From Tetrahymena thermophila SB210 (taxonomy: Eukaryota > Ciliophora > Oligohymenophorea > Hymenostomatida > Tetrahymenidae), in assembly GCF_000189635.1 (NCBI RefSeq), contig NW_002476363.1:62001-126000 (forward strand): DNA of 64,000 nt, in the 5' to 3' direction. Below are positions 11,975 through 26,229 of this stretch, one piece after another. Under the pieces are notes generated by a model that was not told the DNA's origin, searched no databases, and worked only from the letters and a program-made list of their open reading frames with translations. Both the position numbers and the translations under genes were made by a program. The first letter of the stretch is position 1; every line of letters begins with the position of its first letter.

Positions 11975-13166
11975 CTGAATAACAATAAAAATCTAATTTA
12001 AAAAAAACAACAAATAAATATATTTACCAGCTATAAATCTATAGATAGACTCTATTGGCTAGATATTAAACTGAAGATTTTTACTAAAGAGTCTACTTAA
12101 GTTGCAAACTCAAATTAAAAGCTAATTAAAATAAAGATAATTTTATTAAAGTAGCATGCATAATCATTCAATATTTTGAATAACACAATCAATTAAAATA
12201 TTATATTTTAAAAATAAATTATAAATCTATCATTCTTATAAAGATAAAATCTATTATTTAAATTTAACGCTGATATTATTTTTTTAATACAAAATTTATT
12301 TTTTTAAAAAAAACTACTATAAAACTTATTTCTTTTAATTTCAAGTAATAAGTAAACTTTTTGTATATTTAAGAGAAGAAATTAAATTATTCATTTTTAT
12401 TTATTTATTTTAATTTAACAAAAGTAAAAATTTTTATGAATAAATTTAAATTTTATATTAAAAATTAATGATTAATATTTTAAATAAATAACTTATAAGA
12501 TTAGATTCCATAGTGATTTATTTATTTGTATTTTTAAAAATGGTTGTTGATACTTGCATATATCATTTGTAAAATGTTTGATATTTTCTTGGCATAAGAA
12601 GTAGTGGAAGTAGTAAAAACAGAAACATATATAAATAAATTCCAACCAAATAAGATTGTAAATAAAAATAAATAAAATACAAAAAATGAAGAGATTAATT
12701 AACAGGTGATTTAAAAAAATATAAATTAAAGCAAGAAAAGAAAGAAATACTGAGCAATTAATGTTTAGTTTGTTTATTCAAATCAAATTTATTAAATAAA
12801 AAATAAGTGATAATAAAAAATAAATTCAAAATAATAATTAAATTTTTCAGTAACTTAACCAACAAACAATCAAGCAAGCAAGCTTGCAATCAAATAAACA
12901 AACAAACAAACAAAAAACAAAGCAAAACAATAAGGTTTATCAAGTAAGTAAATAGATATCGATAATATTCAATCTAATTATCAAAGGCATAGATAATTAA
13001 TCAAGAAACAATTAATTGTAATAATTAAGCAAATAAATCAAAAAATTAAATTAGAAATTAATTGTTAATAAAGAAATAAAGAAATTATTGACAATTCATA
13101 TATTTTTCTCTTTTCAATTTCAATTTTCTACTCATTCTTTTTTCTTTATTTTGAAAAAAACACACG
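11975..13166. other. divergent intergenic region
   Basis: This lies between divergently transcribed genes (2H phosphoesterase on minus, coiled-coil gene on plus) and should hold both promoters. It is AT-rich, with a CAAA tetranucleotide run near 12893-12915. No conserved motif was identified. Confidence 0.5.
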
Positions 13167-16100
13167 ATGGATTTGCCTCCATAAAGCTAAAAGGTAACAT
13201 TAAATATTTCAAATAAAGCTAAATAAATCTTAATATCATTCAAATAACAACTAATTCAATCATAGGTTTAAATTGCCAAGTCTAGATACTCGCCAACTCC
13301 AGCCACTAGTAAAGATCTTTTTTAAATATTTCATTAATAGATTAGCTTAGCTATTACTTTACATGTTCACAAATGAATGTATTTTTCAAATAAATAAAAA
13401 GAGTAAAATTCTTACTTGGAAAAGATGAGAGCAGAAATGTGGTCTAACAACGAGAAGCTGAAGAAGCCTGGATTCACAAATTAGTTTAAGCAAAGCGATA
13501 TTGTTCAGGTAAATAATTAGATTATCTAAATAAAGTTAGTGTATCGAGTTATCGATATAGTTTTTTATTTCTGTTGAATTAATTAGTTCTCTTTTATTTG
13601 ATTTTGGAGTGTAGTGATTTCTTTCTTTACTTTTTTGCTTGCTTAATAAAGAAATAAAAATGAATTCAAATTCAAAAACATTAAAATATAAATAGGAATA
13701 GAGCTTACATAAATACGATAGTTATTCAGCATAATATTAGCAGTAGCATCCAAGTAGCGAAACAAATATTTAGAGTGCTCCAAAAAATTACTAAATTCAA
13801 GATTAAAGCAATGGGCATACTAATTACTAGCAAAAATAACTAACTGATGTCATTTCCAATAAAATTCTTTCAGAATTAAAAAAGTCAGCATAATCAAAAG
13901 TTAATAACTACCTTAAAAGCAGGGATTCGTAATTAATTAATATGATCAATTTATTTCATTTGCTTTTTTAAAGATGCAATTGATATATTTTCTGAAAATT
14001 TACAAACAAGTTAAGCTTAAATATTACAAATATGCAAATAAATAAAATAAATAGGTCAGGTAGAAATTCATCTTAGCCAATAAATACAGCAGCAGACAAT
14101 CGTTTTTAAGCTCTCTTCCCAAACTCTAACACAAGCAACAGTAGCAACAATAGCAATACTCAGATAAATTATAAAGTAAATTAGATATCTGAGCAAAAAG
14201 CCCATCATAATATTCCTATGACTACGATTAAATATTAAGATGCTGTAAACATAGAGTTATTAAAGCAAATGCAAGCAGAAACAAATAAAAGTAAACCTCA
14301 GTAAATTCAGCACCCTTCAAACAGTAGTAGTGGAAATGTAATTTCTTAAATTAAAATTAATTAAACAAAAATGCAAATACATTTTAGATTATTTGTTAAG
14401 TTAATAAGTAAATAAATAAATAACGAGCATAAGATTTTTAAAAATTATTGTGAGCAAATGAAGATAGGATTTTTTATTAAACCACCAAATAAATAATATT
14501 TATTATTTAGTTATTTCAGTCTATAAAATTAACAAACATACAATTGATTATATAATTATATCATATTTTATTAAATAGAAATATACTTACTCTTAGACAG
14601 CATCTCCAATGAGCGCTGTAAAAAGTGGATACAATAGCAACGTTACTTAGTAATAGTAGCAGCCGTAACAATCCCAGTAGACAAAGAATTAATAGTAGTT
14701 ATAACATTATGCTGCTTTAGTTGCTTAGTCTAACTTGATGGTCTAAAATATGTAGTAACAGCAGTAGTAATTGCTGATAAAACAAGAGCAAAATCAGCAT
14801 TTATAATAGCAAAATTAATTAAATTCCCCATAAAATGTTTTGTCTAACAACAATACTATCGGGTATAAATAAGTAAAGCAAGAATAAGCATACAGATACG
14901 GAAGGGTATTACCAAATTAGATGTAAGTATATGATAATGCGCCTCTTTTCCCTGCTTAATAATAGAAGGCCAAAGAAACTTTTTATTAAAAGTTAATTAC
15001 TGATAGAAATTTTTAGAACTTCAACTAGAAATTGCATGTAAAAAAGAATTAAGAGCAGCAACTTAATCAACCACAAACGAATATACCTGTTAATGTAATT
15101 AAATATTATTAAAAATGCAAATTAAATTTATAAATAAATATTTTAGAATTATCTCAGTAGTCATAGTCCGTCAGAAATAAAACAATAAAATTATAGTTTG
15201 CATAGTCATTATGGCACAGAAGTAGTGAATAAAAATAATAGTTTTACTAGTCCAGTACAAACAAGAAATTTGAGTGCCCACTAATCTCCATAAGAGAGCT
15301 TTTAAAACATTCCTAAAACTCTTTAATTTGTTACTTACAATAATAAATACTAGCCTATAATTCCTTAGTCAAATATCCAAGCTAACCATCAGAAAAAGGA
15401 CTCTTTAGATTAAGCATTAAACCATTTGCTAAAATAAAATATTCCAAATAATACTATACCTTTAGAATAGCTTGAAATGAGGCATAAGAAACAGCTAGAT
15501 TAATTTAAATAATAAGCCTAACGTTATGAGCAGTGTAAATTATATTTGTTAATGTTCTTCAAAATTAATAACATTTTTTATTTTAATTTTTATCAATTTA
15601 TATAAAAAAAATATAATTTGTTACAGTAAAATTAAGAAATTTTTTTTGAATTAAGTAGCGAGTTCACATAAAGGCGGTAGATTGTAAATGAGCTTTAGCG
15701 AAAGCCACACACCAAGAAAGAATTCAATTAGTAAAGAATCTGATGGAGTTGGAGCAAGAAGCAACAGCATGTAAAAGAAAAGCTTTGAAAATTTTAATAG
15801 TTCTTAAGAAAACTCTTAAATATCAGCAGGAAAATTAAATAATGATAAAATGTATTAAGAAGATTTATTATTATAGAACAGCTAGCAAGCAGCTAACAAA
15901 ATTGAGAAATATCAATAAGAAATTGAATTGTATTAAAAGGAATTATCTAATGTTAAGCAAGAATTAGGAAATCTCAAGAACTAATAAACTAATAATTCTG
16001 ATTTGGATTTCTTGAATAAATAGTTAACCAATTTAAAGTCAATTTTCTTGGATAAAAAGAAACAACTTGAATTGGAAATTGAGTAAAGCAACTAAACTCA

Positions 16101-19100
16101 CAAACAATTGAAAGAAAAATTGAGCCAGGCACTTCAAAGCAATCAAAGCTTGTAAAGCGAAAATATTATGCTCAAAAACTAGCTCTCTCTTCAAACAAGG
16201 TTATCATTTAATCTTAATTCATTTTTCAATTGAAGCTTAAAGAAATTATTTTTTAAATTCCTTCTAATAAAATGAAAATGAATTTTTAGATTGAATTCGA
16301 AATTAATTCAAAACAATTTTATTAATTTCAAAAGAAAATTTAATATTTTTAATTAATTTCTATGCTTAATTTGTTCATTTAAATTAAATTTAAATAAATA
16401 ATTGATAAAATAGAGGAAGCAACGATAAGTACAATAAGCTTATGAAACAAGATTAGTAAAATATACAAAGCTTTGAGCATGAAAACAATCTATTAAAACA
16501 AGAGATGCATAATTTAAAAAGTAAATACGACTAGGAAATAGAAGAACTTAAGGAGAAGTATTAGGATTACATTTTTTCTATTGAAGAGAAGTCTAATGAG
16601 CTTAAAAAATAACTAGCAGATTCTTAAAATTCTAAATAAATGGTAAAAAGTGCTAGTGGTACTTAGAATCCTTTAGCAACTCTTTAATTAGAAGCTAAAG
16701 ATTAAATTATTGAACAGCAAAGACAGGATATATTTGGGTTAGAATGTAATTATAGAGCATAAAATGATTACATTAAAGAATTAGAAGAAAAAATAACCTA
16801 GCTAGAAGATCAAGTACAAGTTTTAAATACTTAATTGGCTGAATAGCAACAATAACATTTAGATCATTTGTAATAGTAAAGTGAATTAAGGGATTAAGAG
16901 ATTTTAAAGATACTTGAATAAAAAACAATCTAGATTGAGGCTGAATTAAATGCTACCTTTGCAAATAAATTAGAATAGGAAGTTTAGAGTGCTCTTTAAT
17001 AGAGCAACAATAACAAGGAATAAGCTGAATAATCTTAATTCTATTAAGCACAATATAGAAAAGTTCTTGAAGACTACTAGCAGGCTAAAAAGATAATAGA
17101 AAGCTTATAAAAATAAAATTAGTCATCATAAAAAGAAGTTGAGCACTTGAAGAATTAAATTGAAAGAATCACTGAAGATCTTGATGTTTAAACTGCTAAC
17201 TAAGGCAGTACATAAAAATATGTTCAAGAAAATTAAGCATTAATAATAAAGATCAAAGAGCTAGAAACTACTAATAATGAGCTTACTAGCGAAATATTTA
17301 ATTTTGAAAAGAATGATGCCAAGCTTAGAGAAAATATTGAGCAACTTTAGTAAGAAGTAGATGACCTTAAATAGCAGCTCGAGTAAGCAGGTAGAGAAAA
17401 CGAGGAAACTGTGAGTGCTATTACACTTTTCAAACAAAATAGTGATTCTCAGAAATAAGAATTAAATATTTTAAATTAAAAAATAGAAGAGTAGCAGAAA
17501 TAAATTTAAAGTTTACTTAGTCAAAAGAGTGATCTTTAACACTTGAAAGAAGTAGCTGAAGAGAATTTATAATTAAAAACTGAAGAATTTGATAGATTCA
17601 GAATGAATTTAGACACTGATTAACAAGTTATGTTAGAAGGCAGCGAATAAAAGGAGATCATTGAAAGCCTGAAGAAACATATTGAAGAACTGGAGTCGTA
17701 GTTGAGTGACAAAGATTTCATTTTACTCTAAAAGCAGTAAGAGATCATTCAAATGAATGCTGAGAAATACGAATCTTCTTCTGAAAAGGATAAATTAGTT
17801 AATAAGATAGAAGAGCTAGAAGAATCTGTAATCAGCATGAAGAAGTAGAATAAGTTGCAAGAATAAGAGTTAAATGAATGTAAAAGGTTGCAAGATGAAT
17901 AATAAGAAGAACTTAAAAGTCAAATTAAGCAAAACAACATTTAAATTGAAAACCTCAAGTAATTGATTCAGGACATGCAAAGACAAATAGATGAAAAAGA
18001 TGACTAGCTTGAGCAAAGTTAAAAAGACAAGGTTTAAAATGAGTTAGAAATCTAGTAGCTAAGCGAATCTAACAATGATTATATCAAAGAAATTTAAGCA
18101 TTAAGCAAGTAGATCTACTCATAGTAAGCTCAAATTCACTAATAGAAGGTTGAGTTAGAAGATTTCGATATAAGAAAGCAATAATTTGAAGAATTAGAAC
18201 ATCTAAAAGAAGTTAAAATAAATGAACTTGAAAATCTTATCGAACAATATGAGAAACAATTGAAGAATCTTTAAGAAAAGGAGGAAAAAATTGAAGAAGT
18301 TTGTTCTTCGCTTGAGTCTTCAGTCTCTCCCATAAATTAGAAATCCTAAAAACAAGAAAAAGAAAAGTGTGAAGGAAAATAAGTAGAAGAAGAAGATTCT
18401 AAATTATAGTTAGAGATTCAAATAGAAGAGTTCTAAGAGAAAATTCAGCAACAAGAATCTGAAATAACTGAAGACAAACAAAAAATTTAACTTTTAGAGG
18501 AAGAAGTTAAAGCTCTATAAGAAAAATTGGAAAGCTAATAGCAAGATTTAGAAAAAAAATAACAAGAATTCGATTTAGAAATATAGGAACTAAAGAAATC
18601 AAATTAAAAAGATGACTCAGAAGAAAAAGAGAGCTTGAAAGAGTAGCTTGTAGAATAAAATTAGGAAATTGTTGAATACAAATAAAAATTATCTGAATTA
18701 GAGTAAGAAGTTTAATCTTTACAAGAAAAATTAGATACCTAACAAAAAGAGTTAGAAAGAAGGCAAATTGAATTTAACTAAGAAATAGAGTAGTTGAAGA
18801 AAGCAAATAAAAATGAAGAAGAATCTGAAGTAGAAGTTTTGAATTAATAATTGACAGAATAGAAGACTTCTCTTGAAAACTAAGTAGAGGAGCTAGAATA
18901 AAAGCTTTCCGAATGCTAAAATAGCATTACCTCTTTATAATAGTAGATTTAAAAGTAGGAAGAGGAGATATCTAAATTGAATGAAAATAAGCTTATTTTA
19001 GAATAGGATAACTAAGAATTCTAAAAAATGACTTAACAATTCAATGAGGAGCACACTAAATTATAGTCTGAATATTAAAATATTTTATCATTCTACAAGT

Positions 19101-22100
19101 AAGCAGTAGAAGAGAGGGATAACATCAAGCAATAGTAATAAGAATTTGAAACAATCACCCAAAAAGCTTTGGAAGATAAAATCAGCAAAGAGAATAGACA
19201 AAATTAGTAATAAAGAGAATATGAATATGCTTAGCTTTTGCAACAAAAAGAGGAACTTATTGCAGAATTAGGAAAGAAGTAAACATTTTATTTAATCTAT
19301 TTTATTTTAGACCTTTAAATAGGAGTTATAAATTTTTCGAAAAACAAAGACAATTAAATTAATACAAATATGATTTAATTTCCTTAAGAAAAATCTAAAA
19401 AATAAAAAAGAAATTAATTTTTTTTAACATTTATTTGAGGGAATAAAAGTTAAAATTTATTTTATATTATTGAATGAAAATTATTTAAAATATTTTAGAC
19501 CAAAATTTATCATCAAATAACTTAAAACATTGTTTAATTTACATTTTAATTTTATTTTTTAAATGATAAAATTGAAAAAACACTACCAAAAATATAAATG
19601 AACGTTTTTCTTTTTTGAAATTTTTTCAATTATTTTAAAATAAATGAATGAGATTTATTTTATTTGATTATTTAAAAAATATAAATTTATTGTTAAAAAT
19701 AACGCTTTACAATTTTTAAAGTGAAGTATAAAATTATGGAGTTTATTTTTATGTTCGGAAAGTTAATTTAATGTTTATATATAATAGTGCTAATAATCTG
19801 AAAGATAAGCTTACATAGATTGAATAATTGAGTATTGAATAGTAAATTGCTATTAGAAGCTTGGATACTGAAAAGAAAGAATAAGAGAAAAGTATCAAAA
19901 AATTAAATGATAAATTAGAATTTTAAATTCAAGAAAATGATCAACTTTAGTTACTTACAGACAGATATTAGAAGGAGCTTAGCAAAATCAGAAATTAAAA
20001 TGAGGTCAATGAAAATTAAATAAAAAATTTCAAACTTTTAAAGCAAGAACAAGAGGATTAATTAAAGGAGCTTTAGAATGAAAACAAGCAATTAAAACAA
20101 AGAGAATCTGAATTACAAATTAAAGTTGAAGAGTTAGAAAGCTCTTTAAAGAATATCTAAATATCTTAGAAGTTTAGAGATGAATAAAAGACATCTGTAA
20201 ACAATGATAGACAGCAAGAAGATTTAAATAACTAAATCAATGAATTAAATAACTAGATTGACTTATTCAAATAACAAATTAAGGAATAATAGGAAAATGC
20301 TGAAGAGTAGTCATTGCGAGTTTAATAATCTCAAGAATAATAATTGAAATAAAAGGAGGAAATAGAAGAATTGAAAACAAAACTTGAAACTTTTGAAAAT
20401 TAGATTGAAAATTACAAAACAAAAGAGGAAGATTTAAAAACACAAATTGACGACTTACAATAAGACAAAGATATGTTGCTTAGAAAAAAGACTGAGAAAG
20501 ATCAGAGAATAGATGAGCTTATTTAATAAAATGATAAAATCTCAGAACTTTGTGATAAATTAAACTTATAAATCGAATAGCAGTTACTTACTATTAGAGA
20601 GAACGAAGAAAATGAATCTCTTTAATAAGAATAAGTTGATAATTTGAAGTTCCAAATTGAAGAATTAAAGACTCAAAATGACAAAATTCAAGTCTAGAGT
20701 GGAGAGCTTGCTGCTTAAAACGAAGCCTTTTCAATAAAAATCTAGCTACTTGAGAATTAAATTGCTAAACTAAAAGATGAAAATGAACTTTTAAAAGAAA
20801 AATAACCTGAAAGAACTCATGCCTACTCTAAATAAAGTTCATCAGAACCAAACAGTAAATTAAATATTTCATTTTTTTTTCATAAAATCTTATTTTAATT
20901 AATTAACAATCAAAATAAAAACAAAAATATTTATAGTTTGTTTAGATATTTTATAAAAAATTATTTTATCTTTTCTTTTGAATTACAAGTCTATATTAAA
21001 GAATGCGCATATCTTGTTGCATAATTTTAGTTGAAGATTTTTTCAAAGAGAAATTTACACATTTTTTTTTTTAAAATACAAAACTTAAAGATAAAAATTG
21101 TGAAAAAAAAGAAAATAAATTTCGATTTTAAATTTAGGATCCAAAAAAAAATTTTTAATTACTGTATTACCTAGAATGTTGAAGCCTAAAAATATTATTT
21201 CTCAATAATCAATTTTATAATTAATAAAAATGTTTGATACAAAAATTATTGATTGATTTGGAAAAAATCAAATCAAAAATCAACATATGCTCAACTTCTT
21301 TAATGAAGCATAAGCGCAAAGCAATATTGGTTGTTTTTCGCAAATAACTCTGCAATAACATTTAATTTAATAATACTTGATAAATTTTATTATTTTAAAT
21401 GATTTTTAAATTAATCTAAATAATTTCAAATAAAATGTGGAATTTTTATTATTTTAATTATCAAAAAAAATTATTTTATAAATGTTAAATTAAATATTTC
21501 TATAAAAATAGCTCCTGAACTTGAACGTGAAGATAATGAAAATGTCTTAGAATAGCAAATTAATCTCCCTAATGAAAAAATTGAAAATTAAGAAAAAGAA
21601 AAATAATAAAAAATAAACTTTGAACAAAAAATAGAAGCTGATAATACATTACAGAGCTAAAGCATTAGCGAGCAAGATAATTCAAGCTACTAAAATGGTA
21701 TTGCATCAAGCCCAGAGAAAGAAGATTTAATCAAGAGCTTGTAAAAAGCTTTAGAGGAGCTTAAAAGTTAAGCTTCTTTAAAAGAAAATGTATTAAATCA
21801 AAAGCTAAATCATTACAAAGAGAAGAAAAGATAGTACAGAGAGAGTCTAAAGCATAGTGAATAGAAATATAAAGAAATTTAATACAGAATAGAGACAGAA
21901 ACTAGAACCCTTTAGACGAGAATTTAAGTTTTAGAAGAAGAGCAAAAGATTGTATAGAATGAGTCATAATTACAAATTAATGATTTGTCTGCTCAAAAAG
22001 TTACACTCTATTAAGAGAATTAAAAGTAAATAGAAAAAATAAACTAGCTAAACGAATAGCTAAAGCGTCAGGAGCTTGTATTATAAGAAACTCAGAGATA

Positions 22101-24387
22101 GCTAAGAAACGAATAGTCATCTGCTCGTAATGATAGCGAAGCTGTAGATTCTGATGTAGAATCCAAAATTAATGAGATTGAATCTCTTACTGAAGATAAA
22201 AAGCTACTAAAAGAAGAAATTCAACAGAAAGATCAACTTATTTATCAATATGTTGAGTAAATAAGTGATTTGGAGAAATAATTGCAAAAAACTCAATAAA
22301 AACTCTTAGAAGGCAACCATAACAGCAGTCCAAATGAATCAGAATTGTAGATAATGAGTATGCAAAGAAACGAAACTACTTCTTCAACAAACGAAGAAAA
22401 TATTTTTAAAGAAGAGGAAGTAAACCAAACTATTCAGATGCTTAAAGAGCAGATTTTAATTTTGAGCGAACATGCTTAAGAAAAAGAAAACAACTTAACA
22501 GCTTTATAAGACAGCATTAATACATACTTAAGCGAAAAGGAGTAATATGAAAAGCAGATAGCTAATTTAAATAGTTTGAATGAGCAACTTTAGTAATAAG
22601 TAGATGAGCTAAACAACTTCAAAAATTAAATAGGAGAGCTTAATCCACAAACAGAAAAAACAGAGTAATTAGAGAATCAATTAAGTTAAAAAGATGAACA
22701 GATTTTATGCTTAGAACAAGAAATAAATTAATTAAAAGAAAAAATTTAAACAGCTAATTCCAGCGGCAGTGGAGAATCAAATTCAAATGAAAATGAAGAA
22801 GATAATTAGAAAAATAAAGATTTGAATGAATTAATAGAGTCTTAGAAAGAAAAAATTTAGGAACTTTAAGAATAATGCACCTTTAATGAAGAAAGAGCCA
22901 ATTAGCTGATGGAAGAATGTAGAGCTTATGGAGTCAAGATGGCAGATAGAGAGGAAGAATTTAATAAGCAAATGGAGAGAAATGATGAGTATTACAAAAA
23001 GTTATTGATGAGAAAGAATGAGGAGTACTCAGATCTCTATTCATAATATGATTCACTTAATGAAGAATCATATAATTTAAAAGAGGAAATAGAAAAGCTC
23101 AAAAATTAAAAAAATAGCAGCTCTTCAAATAATTCTGATTAAGAATTAGCTGAAATTCAAACTAAATTAAAAGAAATGGTAGTCTAAAAAGAAAAAGCAG
23201 ATCAAGAAAAGGAAGAACTCGAAAAATCCCATAATGAAGCAATTCAAGAGCTAAAAAATTAATTAGAAAACATGAGAAAAGAATATGATTTGCTAAAATC
23301 TCTCCTTAATTCATAAGCCTAGCAATTAATAAGCTAGGCTTACAATCAAGCCGTCACAGAAAAAGATGAGGATTAATCAGGTCTTAAAGAAACAAATAAT
23401 TCAGAAAATGTTAAATCTATTGAATCAGAAGATTTCTAACCGTAAATTTTTAATTTTTTATTTCATTTAAAAGGCAAAACCGAATTAATTAAATAAATAA
23501 ATAAGTAAATAAATAAATAGATTATTAAATTAATTTTTAATATGAATATTTTGTTTAAAATTAGAATTAAGTAGAGCTAAAGCCCTGAAATAACTCCTAA
23601 TAAATAGTTTAAGGCTTTTTCAAACTAAATTCATGATGATGAAAATAGCTCAGAATTAGGTATTAAAGTAGAAAGCTCTGACTTACATGAATAAATATAG
23701 GATCTAAAAAGATAAATAGTAGAAAAGAATATAAAAATATCGAACTTAGAAGGAGAGAATTTAGATCTTGAGGATTAGGTGAACTCACTTTACGCATAAA
23801 GTCAAGAATATAGGGACAAAATTAATAAGTAATATTAAGAAAACTATCAACTTGAATATACTTAGAAGTGCTAAAACATTAAAAAGTCTTATCGCTCAAA
23901 GTTGAAACAAATTGAGGAAAATAAAAAGCAAGAAATGATTGAACTTAAATCATAGATTGAACGTGAAAGAAACATTGAAATGAAAATGGTAAAAGAAAAG
24001 TTAGAAAAAAATATATAACTATTAGATGAGGCATATAAAATGTAAATTTAACAAGTTAGAGAGGAAGAGCTTTGTAAATATAACTAAATTTTATAGGAAA
24101 TGAAATAAGAATATGAATAGAAAATATAAGAACTTAAAACTACTTTAAATGAGAGCTAAAATAACAATATTGGAAATAATGTTAATGCTCCAAATTTAAT
24201 TTCTGATTAGCAAGAATTTGGTAATAATAGCAATAATAACCCAAATAACGAACCTGATTTACTAGATTTCAGTGAGAACAACTCTTTTACTTCTCCTCCT
24301 GTTTAACAAAATAATACAAATAATGAATAGCCAAACTAGAACATAGTTAACCTCTTAGACGATAATGAAGAAGATGAAATTATTTGA
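13167..24387 (+). CDS. giant coiled-coil protein with C-terminal clathrin-box-like motifs
   Basis: Twelve exons join in phase: 13167-13193, 13266-13308, 13402-13508, 13696-13928, 14055-14337, 14579-15094, 15147-15534, 15656-16199, 16414-19278, 19788-20854, 21512-23441, 23565-24387. They total 8,826 bases, or 2,941 residues. Residues 1 to about 530 are Q/S/N-rich and disordered-looking (MDLPPQSQK start, then MRAEMWSNNEKLKKPGF). From about 560 to 2,800 the sequence is almost unbroken heptad coiled coil (E/K/Q/L-rich). The tail is N-rich and carries DLLDF and NLLDD before the end EEDEII. Such long coiled coils act as tethers or scaffolds, for example golgins, EEA1-like tethers or basal-body proteins. 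The LLD[F/D] motifs resemble clathrin boxes and hint at membrane traffic, which is inference. Two unusually long introns (19279-19787, 20855-21511) could instead mark a gene boundary, but frames splice cleanly across them. Confidence 0.8.
20855..21511 (+). other. 657-base intron with a structured island
   Basis: This is the longest intron of the coiled-coil gene. Two stretches are less AT-biased than the rest. One is near 20985-21060 and is followed by a run of T at about 21062-21073. The other, 21284-21360, can form two adjacent hairpins and ends in CAATAACA. Neither encodes protein in frame. Confidence 0.35.
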
Positions 24388-24989
24388 TTTAGTATTAGCT
24401 AGTATTAAATTAATTAATTACAATTTAAATTGAGAAGTTTTTATCATAGTACTTACTTAATTGATTGATTGATATAAATCAAGTAACAAAATACTAACTA
24501 AGTATATTTATTTATAGCTCACAGAAAACTCATTCACTCATATTTACTATTTCAAAAACTTCAAATCATAAAATTAACTAACAACCACCATTTGTTAAAT
24601 AATAAAAAAAATAAATAATAGAATTAACAATCATGAACTAATATTTGTGTTTGATTTTTATTTTATCATTTTTCCTTCTTTTTAACTAACTAACTAACTA
24701 TAAATAAATACATAATCCATAAATTTAAATTTCATTCTGATTTCTAAAATGCCATTTTGTTTATCCTTGCTTTTTTCATCAAATGTCTTTATTGTTAAAT
24801 TCCTTATAGACACTTTCTACTTACAGCAATTTTCAAATAATTATTTCGCTATCAAAAAATTAAATCTTTGATTAAATATTTATTTTTTTCTTCTTAAAGG
24901 TTCAAAACCTATTTTTGTTTCTTTTAAATTTTCTTTTAATATATAAAAAATATTTATTATTCAACTAAATATGTATTTCTTTCTGACAG
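24388..24989. other. spacer downstream of the coiled-coil gene
   Basis: AT-rich. An ATG at 24748 opens a 41-codon hydrophobic frame (MPFCLSLLF start) that could be a remnant of the 5' end of the kinase-like relic that follows. It is not called separately. Confidence 0.35.
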
Positions 24990-25560
24990 AATAATTATTC
25001 TAGAATAGCTCTATAAGAAATTAAATTTTAAAATAAATTCAATGAATAAATTGTTTATCCTGGCTAAATCTTTTATGGCGCATTATTTATGTTTGATTTG
25101 AATACTTTTGAAGTATGTTTTTGTAATAAACTTAGTTAGTTAGTCTATATTATGAGTAGAAAATAGTAGCTATCAAAGTAAAATTGTATAGATTTATGAA
25201 AGCATTAATTTATTTTATCTCCTTCAAAAAGAGAATCTAATTAAATAAAAATTTTCATTTAATCTCTTGATGAAGTCCTGCTTTATTTCCTATTATATTT
25301 ATGTTCAAAAAAATAAATTTATTCTCAAGAAAATCTAGGGTTTGTCACACGCTTAGCTTAATAAAATGTATTAAATTATTTTTAGACTTTTTGAGGCTTT
25401 TATTAGGTTTAGATCATCGAAGTATTTTAACTAGTTAAGAAATTTTTTATTTTATTTCTCAATTGGACTAAAAAGAATAAATTAGTACATAAAATTAATT
25501 ATTAGATCATAAATAATTAAGATATTGTTTGGTTTTACCAATAGCTCATCAGTAATTCAT
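24990..25560 (+). pseudogene. probable decayed protein-kinase gene
   Basis: A candidate exon at 24990-25112 (acceptor CTGACAG, donor GTATGT) reads QIVYPGQIFYGALFMFDL then NTFE. The following exon from 25153 continues KIVAIKV, which together resemble a kinase glycine loop and the VAIK lysine motif. That frame ends at a TGA near 25270. In another frame downstream come LSHAQLNKMYQIIFRLFEAF, then RNFLFYF and QYIKLI, which fit the helix before the catalytic loop, the NFLF segment after HRD, and the strand before DFG in CK1-like kinases. A third frame shows DHRSILTS where HRDIKP is expected. The scrambled frames and missing HRD and DFG aspartates argue for a relic. No ORF spans the whole domain. 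The kinase assignment is by eye only. Confidence 0.4.
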
Positions 25561-26229
25561 TATTTTAATTAAAAATTGAGAAGATAAAAAGATTTAATTA
25601 ATCTGCAATAATGTTCCAATAATGATATTCCTTCTCAAATTATGTAAAGCTAATCAATTACCTAATTTAATTTTACAAATTTGATAAATTTTATTTTTCG
25701 CTACCCACCCGTTCTTCTTTTTTTAATTTTTGAAAATTTATCTAGACAATTAGAGTCATTTTAGTTTTATTTGAGAAAGATAAAATATTTAAAAGTTAAA
25801 GAAGATATTTTACTCCTATCACTAAATTAAAATTAATATAAAAAATAAAATATTTACTCTCAGTTTAGTTTTTATTATAGAATACAAGTAATTTTTAGTG
25901 CTAAAATTTCAAACTCTAAAAATAAATTATAAGTGCTAGCTCAGATTAAATAATATTTAAATTAGTATATCTCAAAGATGAATTAATTTGATGGAGAGTG
26001 AGTGAGTGCTTGATATTTTGATTAGTAGAACATGCAAGCAGTAAATTGACTAAATTATTGTGATAAATAAAAAAAATAAATTTTGTCAGATTCTCAATTT
26101 CAATTAATTAATAAATTATTAAATTAGAATGATAAAGAATTAACAACTAAATTAACTTGATATCTTAAATATTAGAACATTATAATTAAATTTGATCAAA
26201 AAAATTGTTAAAATAACAAATAATAATAA
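25561..26229. other. AT-rich spacer with a residual open frame
   Basis: The frame that carries the kinase-like NFLF segment stays open without TGA to about 26004, but its later part has no recognisable motif. The segment from 26005 should include the promoter of the antigen gene that starts at 26230. Confidence 0.4.

Noticed and set aside
19279..21511. A gene boundary between two coiled-coil genes at the long introns
   Set aside because: Exons on both sides splice in phase, no TGA or new ATG with a leader is seen, and coiled-coil character continues, so one gene is preferred. It is still the weakest point of that model.
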